Source: Nansenia antarctica (lineage: Eukaryota > Chordata > Actinopteri > Argentiniformes > Microstomatidae). Taken from it: DNA of 64,000 nt. The translations under genes and the position numbers were made by a program. Under the pieces are notes generated by a model that saw only the letters and a list, made by a program, of their open reading frames with translations, did no database searches and was not told the DNA's origin. This document shows positions 9,424 through 23,200 of the stretch, piece by piece; the stretch's first letter is position 1, and each line of letters starts with the position of its first letter. The stretch lies in assembly GCA_963989245.1 (NCBI GenBank), contig CAXDII010000400.1:1-64000 (forward strand), in the 5' to 3' direction.

Positions 9424-12400
9424 ACATTATAGGATTATTCAACAACAAGTCAAAATGTGCTCGTGAAAGGCAGAAAACAACACTTTGATAGTTTGATATA
9501 ACTTGAGAACGAATGCAAAAAACAGTCCACTCTCAGAACAGGCCGCGTGGACACTTTCAGAACAGCTCTGTTAATGACTGAAAACAGCTCTCGAAGAGAT
9601 TGTCAAAAGAGACTCCGAAAACGAAACGTTGATCACTTTTGAGCAAAAGGCTGCACACACGCAATTCAAGTTGCTCTGATTGTCATTTAGAGTTACATTA
9701 TAGGATTATTCAACAACAAGTCAAAATGTGCTCGTATAAGGCAGAAAACAACACTTTGATAGTTTGATATAACTTGAGAACGAATGCAAAAAACAGTCCA
9801 CTCTCAGAACAGGCCGCGTGGACACTTTCAGAACAGCTCTGTTAATGACTGAAAACAGCTCTCGAAGAGATTGTCAAAAGAGACTCCGAAAACGAAACGT
9901 TGATCACTTTTGAGCAAAAGGCTGCACACACGCAATTCAAGTTGCTCTGATTGTCATTTAGAGTTACATTATAGGATTATTCAACAACAAGTCAAAATGT
10001 GCTCGTGAAAGGCAGAAAACAACACTTTGATAGTTTGATATAACTTGAGAACGAATGCAAAAAACAGTCCACTCTAAGAACAGGCCGCTTGGACACTTTC
10101 AGAACAGCTCTGTTAATGACTGAAAACAGCTCTCGAAGAGATTGTCAAAAGAGACTCCGAAAACGAAACGTTGATCACTTTTGAGCAAAAGGATGCACAC
10201 ACGCAATTCAAGTTGCTCTGATTGTCATTTAGAGTTACATTATAGGATTATTCAACAAGTCAAAATGTGCTCGTGAAAGGCAGAAAACAACACTTTGATA
10301 GTTTGATATAACTTGAGAACGAATGCAAAAAACAGTCCACTCTAAGAACAGGCCGCTTGGACACTTTCAGAACAGCTCTGTTAATGACTGAAAACAGCTC
10401 TCGAAGAGATTGTCAAAAGAGACTCCGAAAACGAAACGTTGATCACTTTTGAGCAAAAGGCTGCACACACGCAATTCAAGTTGCTCTGATTGTCATTTAG
10501 AGTTACATTATAGGATTATTCAACAACAAGTCAAAATGTGCTCGTGAAAGGCAGAAAACAACACTTTGATAGTTTGATATAACTTGAGAACGAATGCAAA
10601 AAACAGTCCACTCTAAGAACAGGCCGCTTGGACACTTTCAGAACAGCTCTGTTAATGACTGAAAACAGCTCTCGAAGAGATTGTCAAAAGAGACTCTGAA
10701 AACGAAACGTTGATCACTTTTGAGCAAAAGGCTGCACACACGCAATTCAAGTTGCTCTGATTGTCATTTAGAGTTACATTATAGGATTATTCAACAACAA
10801 GTCAAAATGTGCTCGTGAAAGGCAGAAAACAACACTTTGATAGTTTGATATAACTTGAGAACGAATGCAAAAAACAGTCCACTCTAAGAACAGGCCGCTT
10901 GGACACTTTCAGAACAGCTCTGTTAATGACTGAAAACAGCTCTCGAAGAGATTGTCAAAAGAGACTCCGAAAACGAAACGTTGATCACTTTTGAGCAAAA
11001 GGCTGCACACACGCAATTCAAGTTGCTCTGATTGTCATTTAGAGTAACATTATAGGATTATTCAACAACAAGTCAAAATGTGCTCGTGAAAGGCAGAAAA
11101 CAACACTTTGATAGTTTGATATAACTTGAGAACGAATGCAAAAAACAGTCCACTCTCAGAACAGGCCGCTTGGACACTTTCAGAACAGCTCTGTTAATGA
11201 CTGAAAACAGCTCTCGAAGAGATTGTCAAAAGAGACTCCGAAAACGAAACGTTGATCACTTTTGAGCAAAAGGCTGCACACACGCAATTCAAGTTGCTCT
11301 GATTGTCATTTAGAGTTACATTATAGGATTATTCAACAACAAGTCAAAATGTGCTCGTGAAAGGCAGAAAACAACACTTTGATAGTTTGATATAACTTGA
11401 GAACGAATGCAAAAAACAGTCCACTCTAAGAACAGGCCGCTTGGACACTTTCAGAACAGCTCTGTTAATGACTGAAAACAGCTCTCGAAGAGATTGTCAA
11501 AAGAGACTCCGAAAACGAAACGTTGATCACTTTTGAGCAAAAGGCTGCACACACACAATTCAAGTTGCTCTGATTGTCATTTAGAGTTACATTATAGGAT
11601 TATTCAACAACAAGTCAAAATGTGCTCGTGAAAGGCAGAAAACAACACTTTGATAGTTTGATATAACTTGAGAACGAATGCAAAAAACAGTCCACTCTAA
11701 GAACAGGCCGCTTGGACACTTTCAGAACAGCTCTGTTAATGACTGAAAACAGCTCTCGAAGAGATTGTCAAAAGAGACTCTGAAAACGAAACGTTGATCA
11801 CTTTTGAGCAAAAGGCTGCACACACGCAATTCAAGTTGCTCTGATTGTCATTTAGAGTTACATTATAGGATTATTCAACAACAAGTCGAAATGTGCTCGT
11901 GAAAGGCAGAAAACAACACTTTGATAGTTTGATATAACTTGAGAACGAATGCAAAAAACAGTCCACTCTAAGAACAGGCCGCTTGAACACTTTCAGAACA
12001 GCTCTGTTAATGACTGAAAACAGCTCTCGAAGAGATTGTCAAAAGAGACTCCGAAAACGAAACGTTGATCACTTTTGAGCAAAAGGCTGCACACACGCAA
12101 TTCAAGTTGCTCTGATTGTCATTTAGAGTAACATTATAGGATTATTCAACAACAAGTCAAAATGTGCTCGTGAAAGGCAGAAAACAACACTTTGATAGTT
12201 TGATATAACTTGAGAACGAATGCAAAAAACAGTCCACTCTCAGAACAGGCCGCTTGGACACTTTCAGAACAGCTCTGTTAATGACTGAAAACAGCTCTCG
12301 AAGAGATTGTCAAAAGAGACTCCGAAAACGAAACGTTGATCACTTTTGAGCAAAAGGCTGCACACACGCAATTCAAGTTGCTCTGATTGTCATTTAGAGT

Positions 12401-14555
12401 TACATTATAGGATTATTCAACAACAAGTCAAAATGTGCTCGTGAAAGGCAGAAAACAACACTTTGATAGTTTGATATAACTTGAGAACGAATGCAAAAAA
12501 CAGTCCACTCTAAGAACAGGCCGCTTGGACACTTTCAGAACAGCTCTGTTAATGACTGAAAACAGCTCTCGAAGAGATTGTCAAAAGAGACTCCGAAAAC
12601 GAAACGTTGATCACTTTTGAGCAAAAGGCTGCACACACACAATTCAAGTTGCTCTGATTGTCATTTAGAGTTACATTATAGGATTATTCAACAACAAGTC
12701 AAAATGTGCTCGTGAAAGGCAGAAAACAACACTTTGATAGATTGATATAACTTGAGAACGAATGCAAAAAACAGTCCACTCTAAGAACAGGCCGCTTGGA
12801 CACTTTCAGAACAGCTCTGTTAATGACTGAAAACAGCTCTCGAAGAGATTGTCAAAAGAGACTCTGAAAACGAAACGTTGATCACTTTTGAGCAAAAGGC
12901 TGCACACACGCAATTCAAGTTGCTCTGATTGTCATTTAGAGTTACATTATAGGATTATTCAACAAGTCAAAATGTGCTCGTGAAAGGCAGAAAACAACAC
13001 TTTGATAGTTTGATATAACTTGAGAACGAATGCAAAAAACAGTCCACTCTAAGAACAGGCCGCTTGGACACTTTCAGAACAGCTCTGTTAATGACTGAAA
13101 ACAGCTCTCGAAGAGATTGTCAAAAGAGACTCCGAAAACGAAACGTTGATCACTTTTGAGCAAAAGGCTGCACACACGCAATTCAAGTTACTCTGATTGT
13201 CATTTAGAGTTACATTATAGGATTATTCAACAACAAGTCAAAATGTGCTCGTGAAAGGCAGAAAACAACACTTTGATAGTTTGATATAACTTGAGAACGA
13301 ATTCAAAAAACAGTCCACTCTAAGAACAGGCCGCTTGGACACTTTCAGAACAGCTCTGTTAATGACTGAAAACAGCTCTCGAAGAGATTGTCAAAAGAGA
13401 CTCCGAAAACGAAACGTTGATCACTTTTGAGCAAAAGGCTGCACACACGCAATTCAAGTTGCTCTGATTGTCATTTAGAGTTACATTATAGGATTATTCA
13501 ACAACAAGTCAAAATGTGCTCGTGAAAGGCAGAAAACAACACTTTGATAGTTTGATATAACTTGAGAACGAATGCAAAAAACAGTCCACTCTCAGAACAG
13601 GCCGCTTGGACACTTTCAGAACAGCTCTGTTAATGACTGAAAACAGCTCTCGTAGAGATTGTCAAAAGAGACTCCGAAAACGAAACGTTGATCACTTTTG
13701 AGCAAAAGGCTGCACACACGCAATTCAAGTTGCTCTGATTGTCATTTAGAGTTACATTATAGGATTATTCAACAACAAGTCAAAATGTGCTCGTGAAAGG
13801 CAGAAAACAACACTTTGATAGTTTGATATAACTTGAGAACGAATGCAAAAAACAGTCCACGCTAAGAACAGGCCGCTTGGACACTTTCAGAACAGCTCTG
13901 TTAATGACTGAAAACAGCTCTCGAAGAGATTGTCAAAAGAGACTCCGAAAACGAAACGTTGATCACTTTTGAGCAAAAGGCTGCACACACGCAATTCAAG
14001 TTGCTCTGATTGTCATTTAGAGTTACATTATAGGAGCATTCAGCAACAAGTCAAAATGTGCTCCAGAAAAGCAGAAAACAACACTGATAGAACTTGAGAA
14101 CGAATGCAAAAACAGTCCACTCTCAGAACAGGCCGCTTGGACACTTTCAGAACAGCTCTGTTAATGACTGAAAACAGCTCTCGAAGAGATTGTCAAAAGA
14201 GACTCTGAAAACGAAACGTTGATTACTTTTGAGCAAAAGGCTGCACACACGCAATTCAAGTTGCTCTGATTGTCATTTAGAGTAACATTATAGGATTATT
14301 CAACAACTAGTCAAAATGTGCTCGTGAAAGGCAGAAAACAACACTTTGATAGTTTGATATAACTTGAGAACGAATGCAAAAAACAGTCCACTCTCAGAAC
14401 AGGCCGCGTGGACACTTTCAGAACAGCTCTGTTAATGACTGAAAACAGCTCTCGAAGAGATTGTCAAAAGAGACTCCGAAAACGAAACGTTGATCACTTT
14501 TGAGCAAAAGGCTGCACACACGCAATTCAAGTTGCTCTGATTGTCATTTAGAGTA
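9424..14555 (+). repeat. HOR copy 1 (19 monomers, 5132 bp)
   Basis: Marker order by monomer start: ccgcgtgg 9424, cgtataagg 9695, aaggatgc 9966, 268-bp 10237, T 10505, gagta end 10776, acacacaatt 11318, T 11589, gtcgaaatg/cttgaacac 11860, acacacaatt 12402, gatagattg 12673, 268-bp with ttactctg 12944, gaattc 13212, ctcgtagag 13483, cacgctaag 13754, B 14025, caactagtc with ccgcgtgg 14285. It is one of the two most complete versions in the window. Confidence 0.88.
14025..14284 (+). repeat. B-type monomer ending gagta (HOR copy 1)
   Basis: It shows all B marks and ends gagta. It follows the cacgctaag monomer and precedes the caactagtc monomer, the same context as 24568. Confidence 0.92.
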
Positions 14556-17500
14556 ACATTATAGGATTATTCAACAACAAGTCAAAATGTGCTCGTGAAA
14601 GGCAGAAAACAACACTTTGATAGTTTGATATAACTTGAGAACGAATGCAAAAAACAGTCCACTCTCAGAACAGGCCGCGTGGACACTTTCAGAACAGCTC
14701 TGTTAATGACTGAAAACAGCTCTCGAAGAGATTGTCAAAAGAGACTCCGAAAACGAAACGTTGATCACTTTTGAGCAAAAGGCTGCACACACGCAATTCA
14801 AGTTGCTCTGATTGTCATTTAGAGTTACATTATAGGATTATTCAACAACAAGTCAAAATGTGCTCGTATAAGGCAGAAAACAACACTTTGATAGTTTGAT
14901 ATAACTTGAGAACGAATGCAAAAAACAGTCCACTCTCAGAACAGGCCGCGTGGACACTTTCAGAACAGCTCTGTTAATGACTGAAAACAGCTCTCGAAGA
15001 GATTGTCAAAAGAGACTCCGAAAACGAAACGTTGATCACTTTTGAGCAAAAGGCTGCACACACGCAATTCAAGTTGCTCTGATTGTCATTTAGAGTTACA
15101 TTATAGGATTATTCAACAACAAGTCAAAATGTGCTCGTGAAAGGCAGAAAACAACACTTTGATAGTTTGATATAACTTGAGAACGAATGCAAAAAACAGT
15201 CCACTCTAAGAACAGGCCGCTTGGACACTTTCAGAACAGCTCTGTTAATGACTGAAAACAGCTCTCGAAGAGATTGTCAAAAGAGACTCCGAAAACGAAA
15301 CGTTGATCACTTTTGAGCAAAAGGATGCACACACGCAATTCAAGTTGCTCTGATTGTCATTTAGAGTTACATTATAGGATTATTCAACAAGTCAAAATGT
15401 GCTCGTGAAAGGCAGAAAACAACACTTTGATAGTTTGATATAACTTGAGAACGAATGCAAAAAACAGTCCACTCTAAGAACAGGCCGCTTGGACACTTTC
15501 AGAACAGCTCTGTTAATGACTGAAAACAGCTCTCGAAGAGATTGTCAAAAGAGACTCCGAAAACGAAACGTTGATCACTTTTGAGCAAAAGGATGCACAC
15601 ACGCAATTCAAGTTGCTCTGATTGTCATTTAGAGTTACATTATAGGATTATTCAACAAGTCAAAATGTGCTCGTGAAAGGCAGAAAACAACACTTTGATA
15701 GTTTGATATAACTTGAGAACGAATGCAAAAAACAGTCCACTCTAAGAACAGGCCGCTTGGACACTTTCAGAACAGCTCTGTTAATGACTGAAAACAGCTC
15801 TCGAAGAGATTGTCAAAAGAGACTCCGAAAACGAAACGTTGATCACTTTTGAGCAAAAGGCTGCACACACGCAATTCAAGTTGCTCTGATTGTCATTTAG
15901 AGTTACATTATAGGATTATTCAACAACAAGTCAAAATGTGCTCGTGAAAGGCAGAAAACAACACTTTGATAGTTTGATATAACTTGAGAACGAATGCAAA
16001 AAACAGTCCACTCTAAGAACAGGCCGCTTGGACACTTTCAGAACAGCTCTGTTAATGACTGAAAACAGCTCTCGAAGAGATTGTCAAAAGAGACTCTGAA
16101 AACGAAACGTTGATCACTTTTGAGCAAAAGGCTGCACACACGCAATTCAAGTTGCTCTGATTGTCATTTAGAGTTACATTATAGGATTATTCAACAACAA
16201 GTCAAAATGTGCTCGTGAAAGGCAGAAAACAACACTTTGATAGTTTGATATAACTTGAGAACGAATGCAAAAAACAGTCCACTCTCAGAACAGGCCGCTT
16301 GGACACTTTCAGAACAGCTCTGTTAATGACTGAAAACAGCTCTCGAAGAGATTGTCAAAAGAGACTCCGAAAACGAAACGTTGATCACTTTTGAGCAAAA
16401 GGCTGCACACACGCAATTCAAGTTGCTCTGATTGTCATTTAGAGTTACATTATAGGATTATTCAACAACAAGTCAAAATGTGCTCGTGAAAGGCAGAAAA
16501 CAACACTTTGATAGTTTGATATAACTTGAGAACGAATGCAAAAAACAGTCCACTCTAAGAACAGGCCGCTTGGACACTTTCAGAACAGCTCTGTTAATGA
16601 CTGAAAACAGCTCTCGAAGAGATTGTCAAAAGAGACTCCGAAAACGAAACGTTGATCACTTTTGAGCAAAAGGCTGCACACACACAATTCAAGTTGCTCT
16701 GATTGTCATTTAGAGTTACATTATAGGATTATTCAACAACAAGTCAAAATGTGCTCGTGAAAGGCAGAAAACAACACTTTGATAGTTTGATATAACTTGA
16801 GAACGAATGCAAAAAACAGTCCACTCTAAGAACAGGCCGCTTGGACACTTTCAGAACAGCTCTGTTAATGACTGAAAACAGCTCTCGAAGAGATTGTCAA
16901 AAGAGACTCTGAAAACGAAACGTTGATCACTTTTGAGCAAAAGGCTGCACACACGCAATTCAAGTTGCTCTGATTGTCATTTAGAGTTACATTATAGGAT
17001 TATTCAACAACAAGTCGAAATGTGCTCGTGAAAGGCAGAAAACAACACTTTGATAGTTTGATATAACTTGAGAACGAATGCAAAAAACAGTCCACTCTAA
17101 GAACAGGCCGCTTGAACACTTTCAGAACAGCTCTGTTAATGACTGAAAACAGCTCTCGAAGAGATTGTCAAAAGAGACTCCGAAAACGAAACGTTGATCA
17201 CTTTTGAGCAAAAGGCTGCACACACGCAATTCAAGTTGCTCTGATTGTCATTTAGAGTAACATTATAGGATTATTCAACAACAAGTCAAAATGTGCTCGT
17301 GAAAGGCAGAAAACAACACTTTGATAGTTTGATATAACTTGAGAACGAATGCAAAAAACAGTCCACTCTCAGAACAGGCCGCTTGGACACTTTCAGAACA
17401 GCTCTGTTAATGACTGAAAACAGCTCTCGAAGAGATTGTCAAAAGAGACTCCGAAAACGAAACGTTGATCACTTTTGAGCAAAAGGCTGCACACACGCAA

Positions 17501-18072
17501 TTCAAGTTGCTCTGATTGTCATTTAGAGTTACATTATAGGATTATTCAACAACAAGTCAAAATGTGCTCGTGAAAGGCAGAAAACAACACTTTGATAGTT
17601 TGATATAACTTGAGAACGAATGCAAAAAACAGTCCACTCTAAGAACAGGCCGCTTGGACACTTTCAGAACAGCTCTGTTAATGACTGAAAACAGCTCTCG
17701 AAGAGATTGTCAAAAGAGACTCCGAAAACGAAACGTTGATCACTTTTGAGCAAAAGGCTGCACACACACAATTCAAGTTGCTCTGATTGTCATTTAGAGT
17801 TACATTATAGGATTATTCAACAACAAGTCAAAATGTGCTCGTGAAAGGCAGAAAACAACACTTTGATAGATTGATATAACTTGAGAACGAATGCAAAAAA
17901 CAGTCCACTCTAAGAACAGGCCGCGTGGACACTTTCAGAACAGCTCTGTTAATGACTGAAAACAGCTCTCGAAGAGATTGTCAAAAGAGACTCCGAAAAC
18001 GAAACGTTGATCACTTTTGAGCAAAAGGCTGCACACACGCAATTCAAGTTGCTCTGATTGTCATTTAGAGTA
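14556..18072 (+). repeat. HOR copy 2 (13 monomers, 3517 bp)
   Basis: Compared with the copy at 20238, it has one extra 268-bp monomer (15369, carrying aaggatgc, next to 15637). At its end the monomers from gatagattg through caactagtc are collapsed into one fused monomer (17802). The markers in between keep the family order. Confidence 0.87.
17802..18072 (+). repeat. Fusion monomer gatagattg / ccgcgtgg, first copy
   Basis: The left part carries gatagattg and ctaag, as in the monomer at 12673. The right part carries ccgcgtgg and a gagta end, as in the monomer at 14285. The exchange lies between about 112 and 124 and removes six monomers relative to HOR copy 1. Confidence 0.88.
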
Positions 18073-18885
18073 ACATTATAGGATTATTCAACAACAAGTC
18101 AAAATGTGCTCGTGAAAGGCAGAAAACAACACTTTGATAGTTTGATATAACTTGAGAACGAATGCAAAAAACAGTCCACTCTCAGAACAGGCCGCGTGGA
18201 CACTTTCAGAACAGCTCTGTTAATGACTGAAAACAGCTCTCGAAGAGATTGTCAAAAGAGACTCCGAAAACGAAACGTTGATCACTTTTGAGCAAAAGGC
18301 TGCACACACGCAATTCAAGTTGCTCTGATTGTCATTTAGAGTTACATTATAGGATTATTCAACAACAAGTCAAAATGTGCTCGTATAAGGCAGAAAACAA
18401 CACTTTGATAGTTTGATATAACTTGAGAACGAATGCAAAAAACAGTCCACTCTCAGAACAGGCCGCGTGGACACTTTCAGAACAGCTCTGTTAATGACTG
18501 AAAACAGCTCTCGAAGAGATTGTCAAAAGAGACTCCGAAAACGAAACGTTGATCACTTTTGAGCAAAAGGCTGCACACACGCAATTCAAGTTGCTCTGAT
18601 TGTCATTTAGAGTTACATTATAGGATTATTCAACAACAAGTCAAAATGTGCTCGTGAAAGGCAGAAAACAACACTTTGATAGTTTGATATAACTTGAGAA
18701 CGAATGCAAAAAACAGTCCACTCTAAGAACAGGCCGCTTGGACACTTTCAGAACAGCTCTGTTAATGACTGAAAACAGCTCTCGAAGAGATTGTCAAAAG
18801 AGACTCCGAAAACGAAACGTTGATCACTTTTGAGCAAAAGGATGCACACACGCAATTCAAGTTGCTCTGATTGTCATTTAGAGTT

Positions 18886-19153
18886 ACATTATAGGATTAT
18901 TCAACAAGTCAAAATGTGCTCGTGAAAGGCAGAAAACAACACTTTGATAGTTTGATATAACTTGAGAACGAATGCAAAAAACAGTCCACTCTAAGAACAG
19001 GCCGCTTGGACACTTTCAGAACAGCTCTGTTAATGACTGAAAACAGCTCTCGAAGAGATTGTCAAAAGAGACTCTGAAAACGAAACGTTGATCACTTTTG
19101 AGCAAAAGGCTGCACACACGCAATTCAAGTTGCTCTGATTGTCATTTAGAGTT
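18886..19153 (+). repeat. Fusion monomer 268-bp type / T type
   Basis: It starts with the 3-bp loss (ttcaacaagtc) seen at 15637 but has ctctgaa, as at 16718, and is directly followed by the gtcgaaatg monomer. Four monomers present in copy 2 are missing. The exchange lies between about 24 and 193. Confidence 0.83.
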
Positions 19154-19966
19154 ACATTATAGGATTATTCAACAACAAGTCGAAATGTGCTCGTGAAAGG
19201 CAGAAAACAACACTTTGATAGTTTGATATAACTTGAGAACGAATGCAAAAAACAGTCCACTCTAAGAACAGGCCGCTTGAACACTTTCAGAACAGCTCTG
19301 TTAATGACTGAAAACAGCTCTCGAAGAGATTGTCAAAAGAGACTCCGAAAACGAAACGTTGATCACTTTTGAGCAAAAGGCTGCACACACGCAATTCAAG
19401 TTGCTCTGATTGTCATTTAGAGTAACATTATAGGATTATTCAACAACAAGTCAAAATGTGCTCGTGAAAGGCAGAAAACAACACTTTGATAGTTTGATAT
19501 AACTTGAGAACGAATGCAAAAAACAGTCCACTCTCAGAACAGGCCGCTTGGACACTTTCAGAACAGCTCTGTTAATGACTGAAAACAGCTCTCGAAGAGA
19601 TTGTCAAAAGAGACTCCGAAAACGAAACGTTGATCACTTTTGAGCAAAAGGCTGCACACACGCAATTCAAGTTGCTCTGATTGTCATTTAGAGTTACATT
19701 ATAGGATTATTCAACAACAAGTCAAAATGTGCTCGTGAAAGGCAGAAAACAACACTTTGATAGTTTGATATAACTTGAGAACGAATGCAAAAAACAGTCC
19801 ACTCTAAGAACAGGCCGCTTGGACACTTTCAGAACAGCTCTGTTAATGACTGAAAACAGCTCTCGAAGAGATTGTCAAAAGAGACTCCGAAAACGAAACG
19901 TTGATCACTTTTGAGCAAAAGGCTGCACACACACAATTCAAGTTGCTCTGATTGTCATTTAGAGTT

Positions 19967-20237
19967 ACATTATAGGATTATTCAACAACAAGTCAAAATG
20001 TGCTCGTGAAAGGCAGAAAACAACACTTTGATAGATTGATATAACTTGAGAACGAATGCAAAAAACAGTCCACTCTAAGAACAGGCCGCGTGGACACTTT
20101 CAGAACAGCTCTGTTAATGACTGAAAACAGCTCTCGAAGAGATTGTCAAAAGAGACTCCGAAAACGAAACGTTGATCACTTTTGAGCAAAAGGCTGCACA
20201 CACGCAATTCAAGTTGCTCTGATTGTCATTTAGAGTA
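19967..20237 (+). repeat. Fusion monomer gatagattg / ccgcgtgg, second copy
   Basis: It shares the fusion of 17802, showing that HOR copies 2 and 3 descend from one deleted ancestor. Confidence 0.88.
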
Positions 20238-23200
20238 ACATTATAGGATTATTCAACAACAAGTCAAAATGTGCTCGTGAAAGGCAGAAAACAACACTTT
20301 GATAGTTTGATATAACTTGAGAACGAATGCAAAAAACAGTCCACTCTCAGAACAGGCCGCGTGGACACTTTCAGAACAGCTCTGTTAATGACTGAAAACA
20401 GCTCTCGAAGAGATTGTCAAAAGAGACTCCGAAAACGAAACGTTGATCACTTTTGAGCAAAAGGCTGCACACACGCAATTCAAGTTGCTCTGATTGTCAT
20501 TTAGAGTTACATTATAGGATTATTCAACAACAAGTCAAAATGTGCTCGTATAAGGCAGAAAACAACACTTTGATAGTTTGATATAACTTGAGAACGAATG
20601 CAAAAAACAGTCCACTCTCAGAACAGGCCGCGTGGACACTTTCAGAACAGCTCTGTTAATGACTGAAAACAGCTCTCGAAGAGATTGTCAAAAGAGACTC
20701 CGAAAACGAAACGTTGATCACTTTTGAGCAAAAGGCTGCACACACGCAATTCAAGTTGCTCTGATTGTCATTTAGAGTTACATTATAGGATTATTCAACA
20801 ACAAGTCAAAATGTGCTCGTGAAAGGCAGAAAACAACACTTTGATAGTTTGATATAACTTGAGAACGAATGCAAAAAACAGTCCACTCTAAGAACAGGCC
20901 GCTTGGACACTTTCAGAACAGCTCTGTTAATGACTGAAAACAGCTCTCGAAGAGATTGTCAAAAGAGACTCCGAAAACGAAACGTTGATCACTTTTGAGC
21001 AAAAGGATGCACACACGCAATTCAAGTTGCTCTGATTGTCATTTAGAGTTACATTATAGGATTATTCAACAAGTCAAAATGTGCTCGTGAAAGGCAGAAA
21101 ACAACACTTTGATAGTTTGATATAACTTGAGAACGAATGCAAAAAACAGTCCACTCTAAGAACAGGCCGCTTGGACACTTTCAGAACAGCTCTGTTAATG
21201 ACTGAAAACAGCTCTCGAAGAGATTGTCAAAAGAGACTCCGAAAACGAAACGTTGATCACTTTTGAGCAAAAGGCTGCACACACGCAATTCAAGTTGCTC
21301 TGATTGTCATTTAGAGTTACATTATAGGATTATTCAACAACAAGTCAAAATGTGCTCGTGAAAGGCAGAAAACAACACTTTGATAGTTTGATATAACTTG
21401 AGAACGAATGCAAAAAACAGTCCACTCTAAGAACAGGCCGCTTGGACACTTTCAGAACAGCTCTGTTAATGACTGAAAACAGCTCTCGAAGAGATTGTCA
21501 AAAGAGACTCTGAAAACGAAACGTTGATCACTTTTGAGCAAAAGGCTGCACACACGCAATTCAAGTTGCTCTGATTGTCATTTAGAGTTACATTATAGGA
21601 TTATTCAACAACAAGTCAAAATGTGCTCGTGAAAGGCAGAAAACAACACTTTGATAGTTTGATATAACTTGAGAACGAATGCAAAAAACAGTCCACTCTC
21701 AGAACAGGCCGCTTGGACACTTTCAGAACAGCTCTGTTAATGACTGAAAACAGCTCTCGAAGAGATTGTCAAAAGAGACTCCGAAAACGAAACGTTGATC
21801 ACTTTTGAGCAAAAGGCTGCACACACGCAATTCAAGTTGCTCTGATTGTCATTTAGAGTTACATTATAGGATTATTCAACAACAAGTCAAAATGTGCTCG
21901 TGAAAGGCAGAAAACAACACTTTGATAGTTTGATATAACTTGAGAACGAATGCAAAAAACAGTCCACTCTAAGAACAGGCCGCTTGGACACTTTCAGAAC
22001 AGCTCTGTTAATGACTGAAAACAGCTCTCGAAGAGATTGTCAAAAGAGACTCCGAAAACGAAACGTTGATCACTTTTGAGCAAAAGGCTGCACACACACA
22101 ATTCAAGTTGCTCTGATTGTCATTTAGAGTTACATTATAGGATTATTCAACAACAAGTCAAAATGTGCTCGTGAAAGGCAGAAAACAACACTTTGATAGT
22201 TTGATATAACTTGAGAACGAATGCAAAAAACAGTCCACTCTAAGAACAGGCCGCTTGGACACTTTCAGAACAGCTCTGTTAATGACTGAAAACAGCTCTC
22301 GAAGAGATTGTCAAAAGAGACTCTGAAAACGAAACGTTGATCACTTTTGAGCAAAAGGCTGCACACACGCAATTCAAGTTGCTCTGATTGTCATTTAGAG
22401 TTACATTATAGGATTATTCAACAACAAGTCGAAATGTGCTCGTGAAAGGCAGAAAACAACACTTTGATAGTTTGATATAACTTGAGAACGAATGCAAAAA
22501 ACAGTCCACTCTAAGAACAGGCCGCTTGAACACTTTCAGAACAGCTCTGTTAATGACTGAAAACAGCTCTCGAAGAGATTGTCAAAAGAGACTCCGAAAA
22601 CGAAACGTTGATCACTTTTGAGCAAAAGGCTGCACACACGCAATTCAAGTTGCTCTGATTGTCATTTAGAGTAACATTATAGGATTATTCAACAACAAGT
22701 CAAAATGTGCTCGTGAAAGGCAGAAAACAACACTTTGATAGTTTGATATAACTTGAGAACGAATGCAAAAAACAGTCCACTCTCAGAACAGGCCGCTTGG
22801 ACACTTTCAGAACAGCTCTGTTAATGACTGAAAACAGCTCTCGAAGAGATTGTCAAAAGAGACTCCGAAAACGAAACGTTGATCACTTTTGAGCAAAAGG
22901 CTGCACACACGCAATTCAAGTTGCTCTGATTGTCATTTAGAGTTACATTATAGGATTATTCAACAACAAGTCAAAATGTGCTCGTGAAAGGCAGAAAACA
23001 ACACTTTGATAGTTTGATATAACTTGAGAACGAATGCAAAAAACAGTCCACTCTAAGAACAGGCCGCTTGGACACTTTCAGAACAGCTCTGTTAATGACT
23101 GAAAACAGCTCTCGAAGAGATTGTCAAAAGAGACTCCGAAAACGAAACGTTGATCACTTTTGAGCAAAAGGCTGCACACACACAATTCAAGTTGCTCTGA

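Larger units (their letters stand above)
18073..20237 (+). repeat. HOR copy 3 (8 monomers, 2165 bp)
   Basis: This is the shortest version. It keeps ccgcgtgg, cgtataagg, aaggatgc, then a fused 268-bp/T monomer (18886), gtcgaaatg, c, acacacaatt and the same gatagattg/ccgcgtgg fusion (19967) as the copy before it. Sharing that fusion implies it arose from copy 2 by duplication followed by a further internal loss of monomers. Confidence 0.87.
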
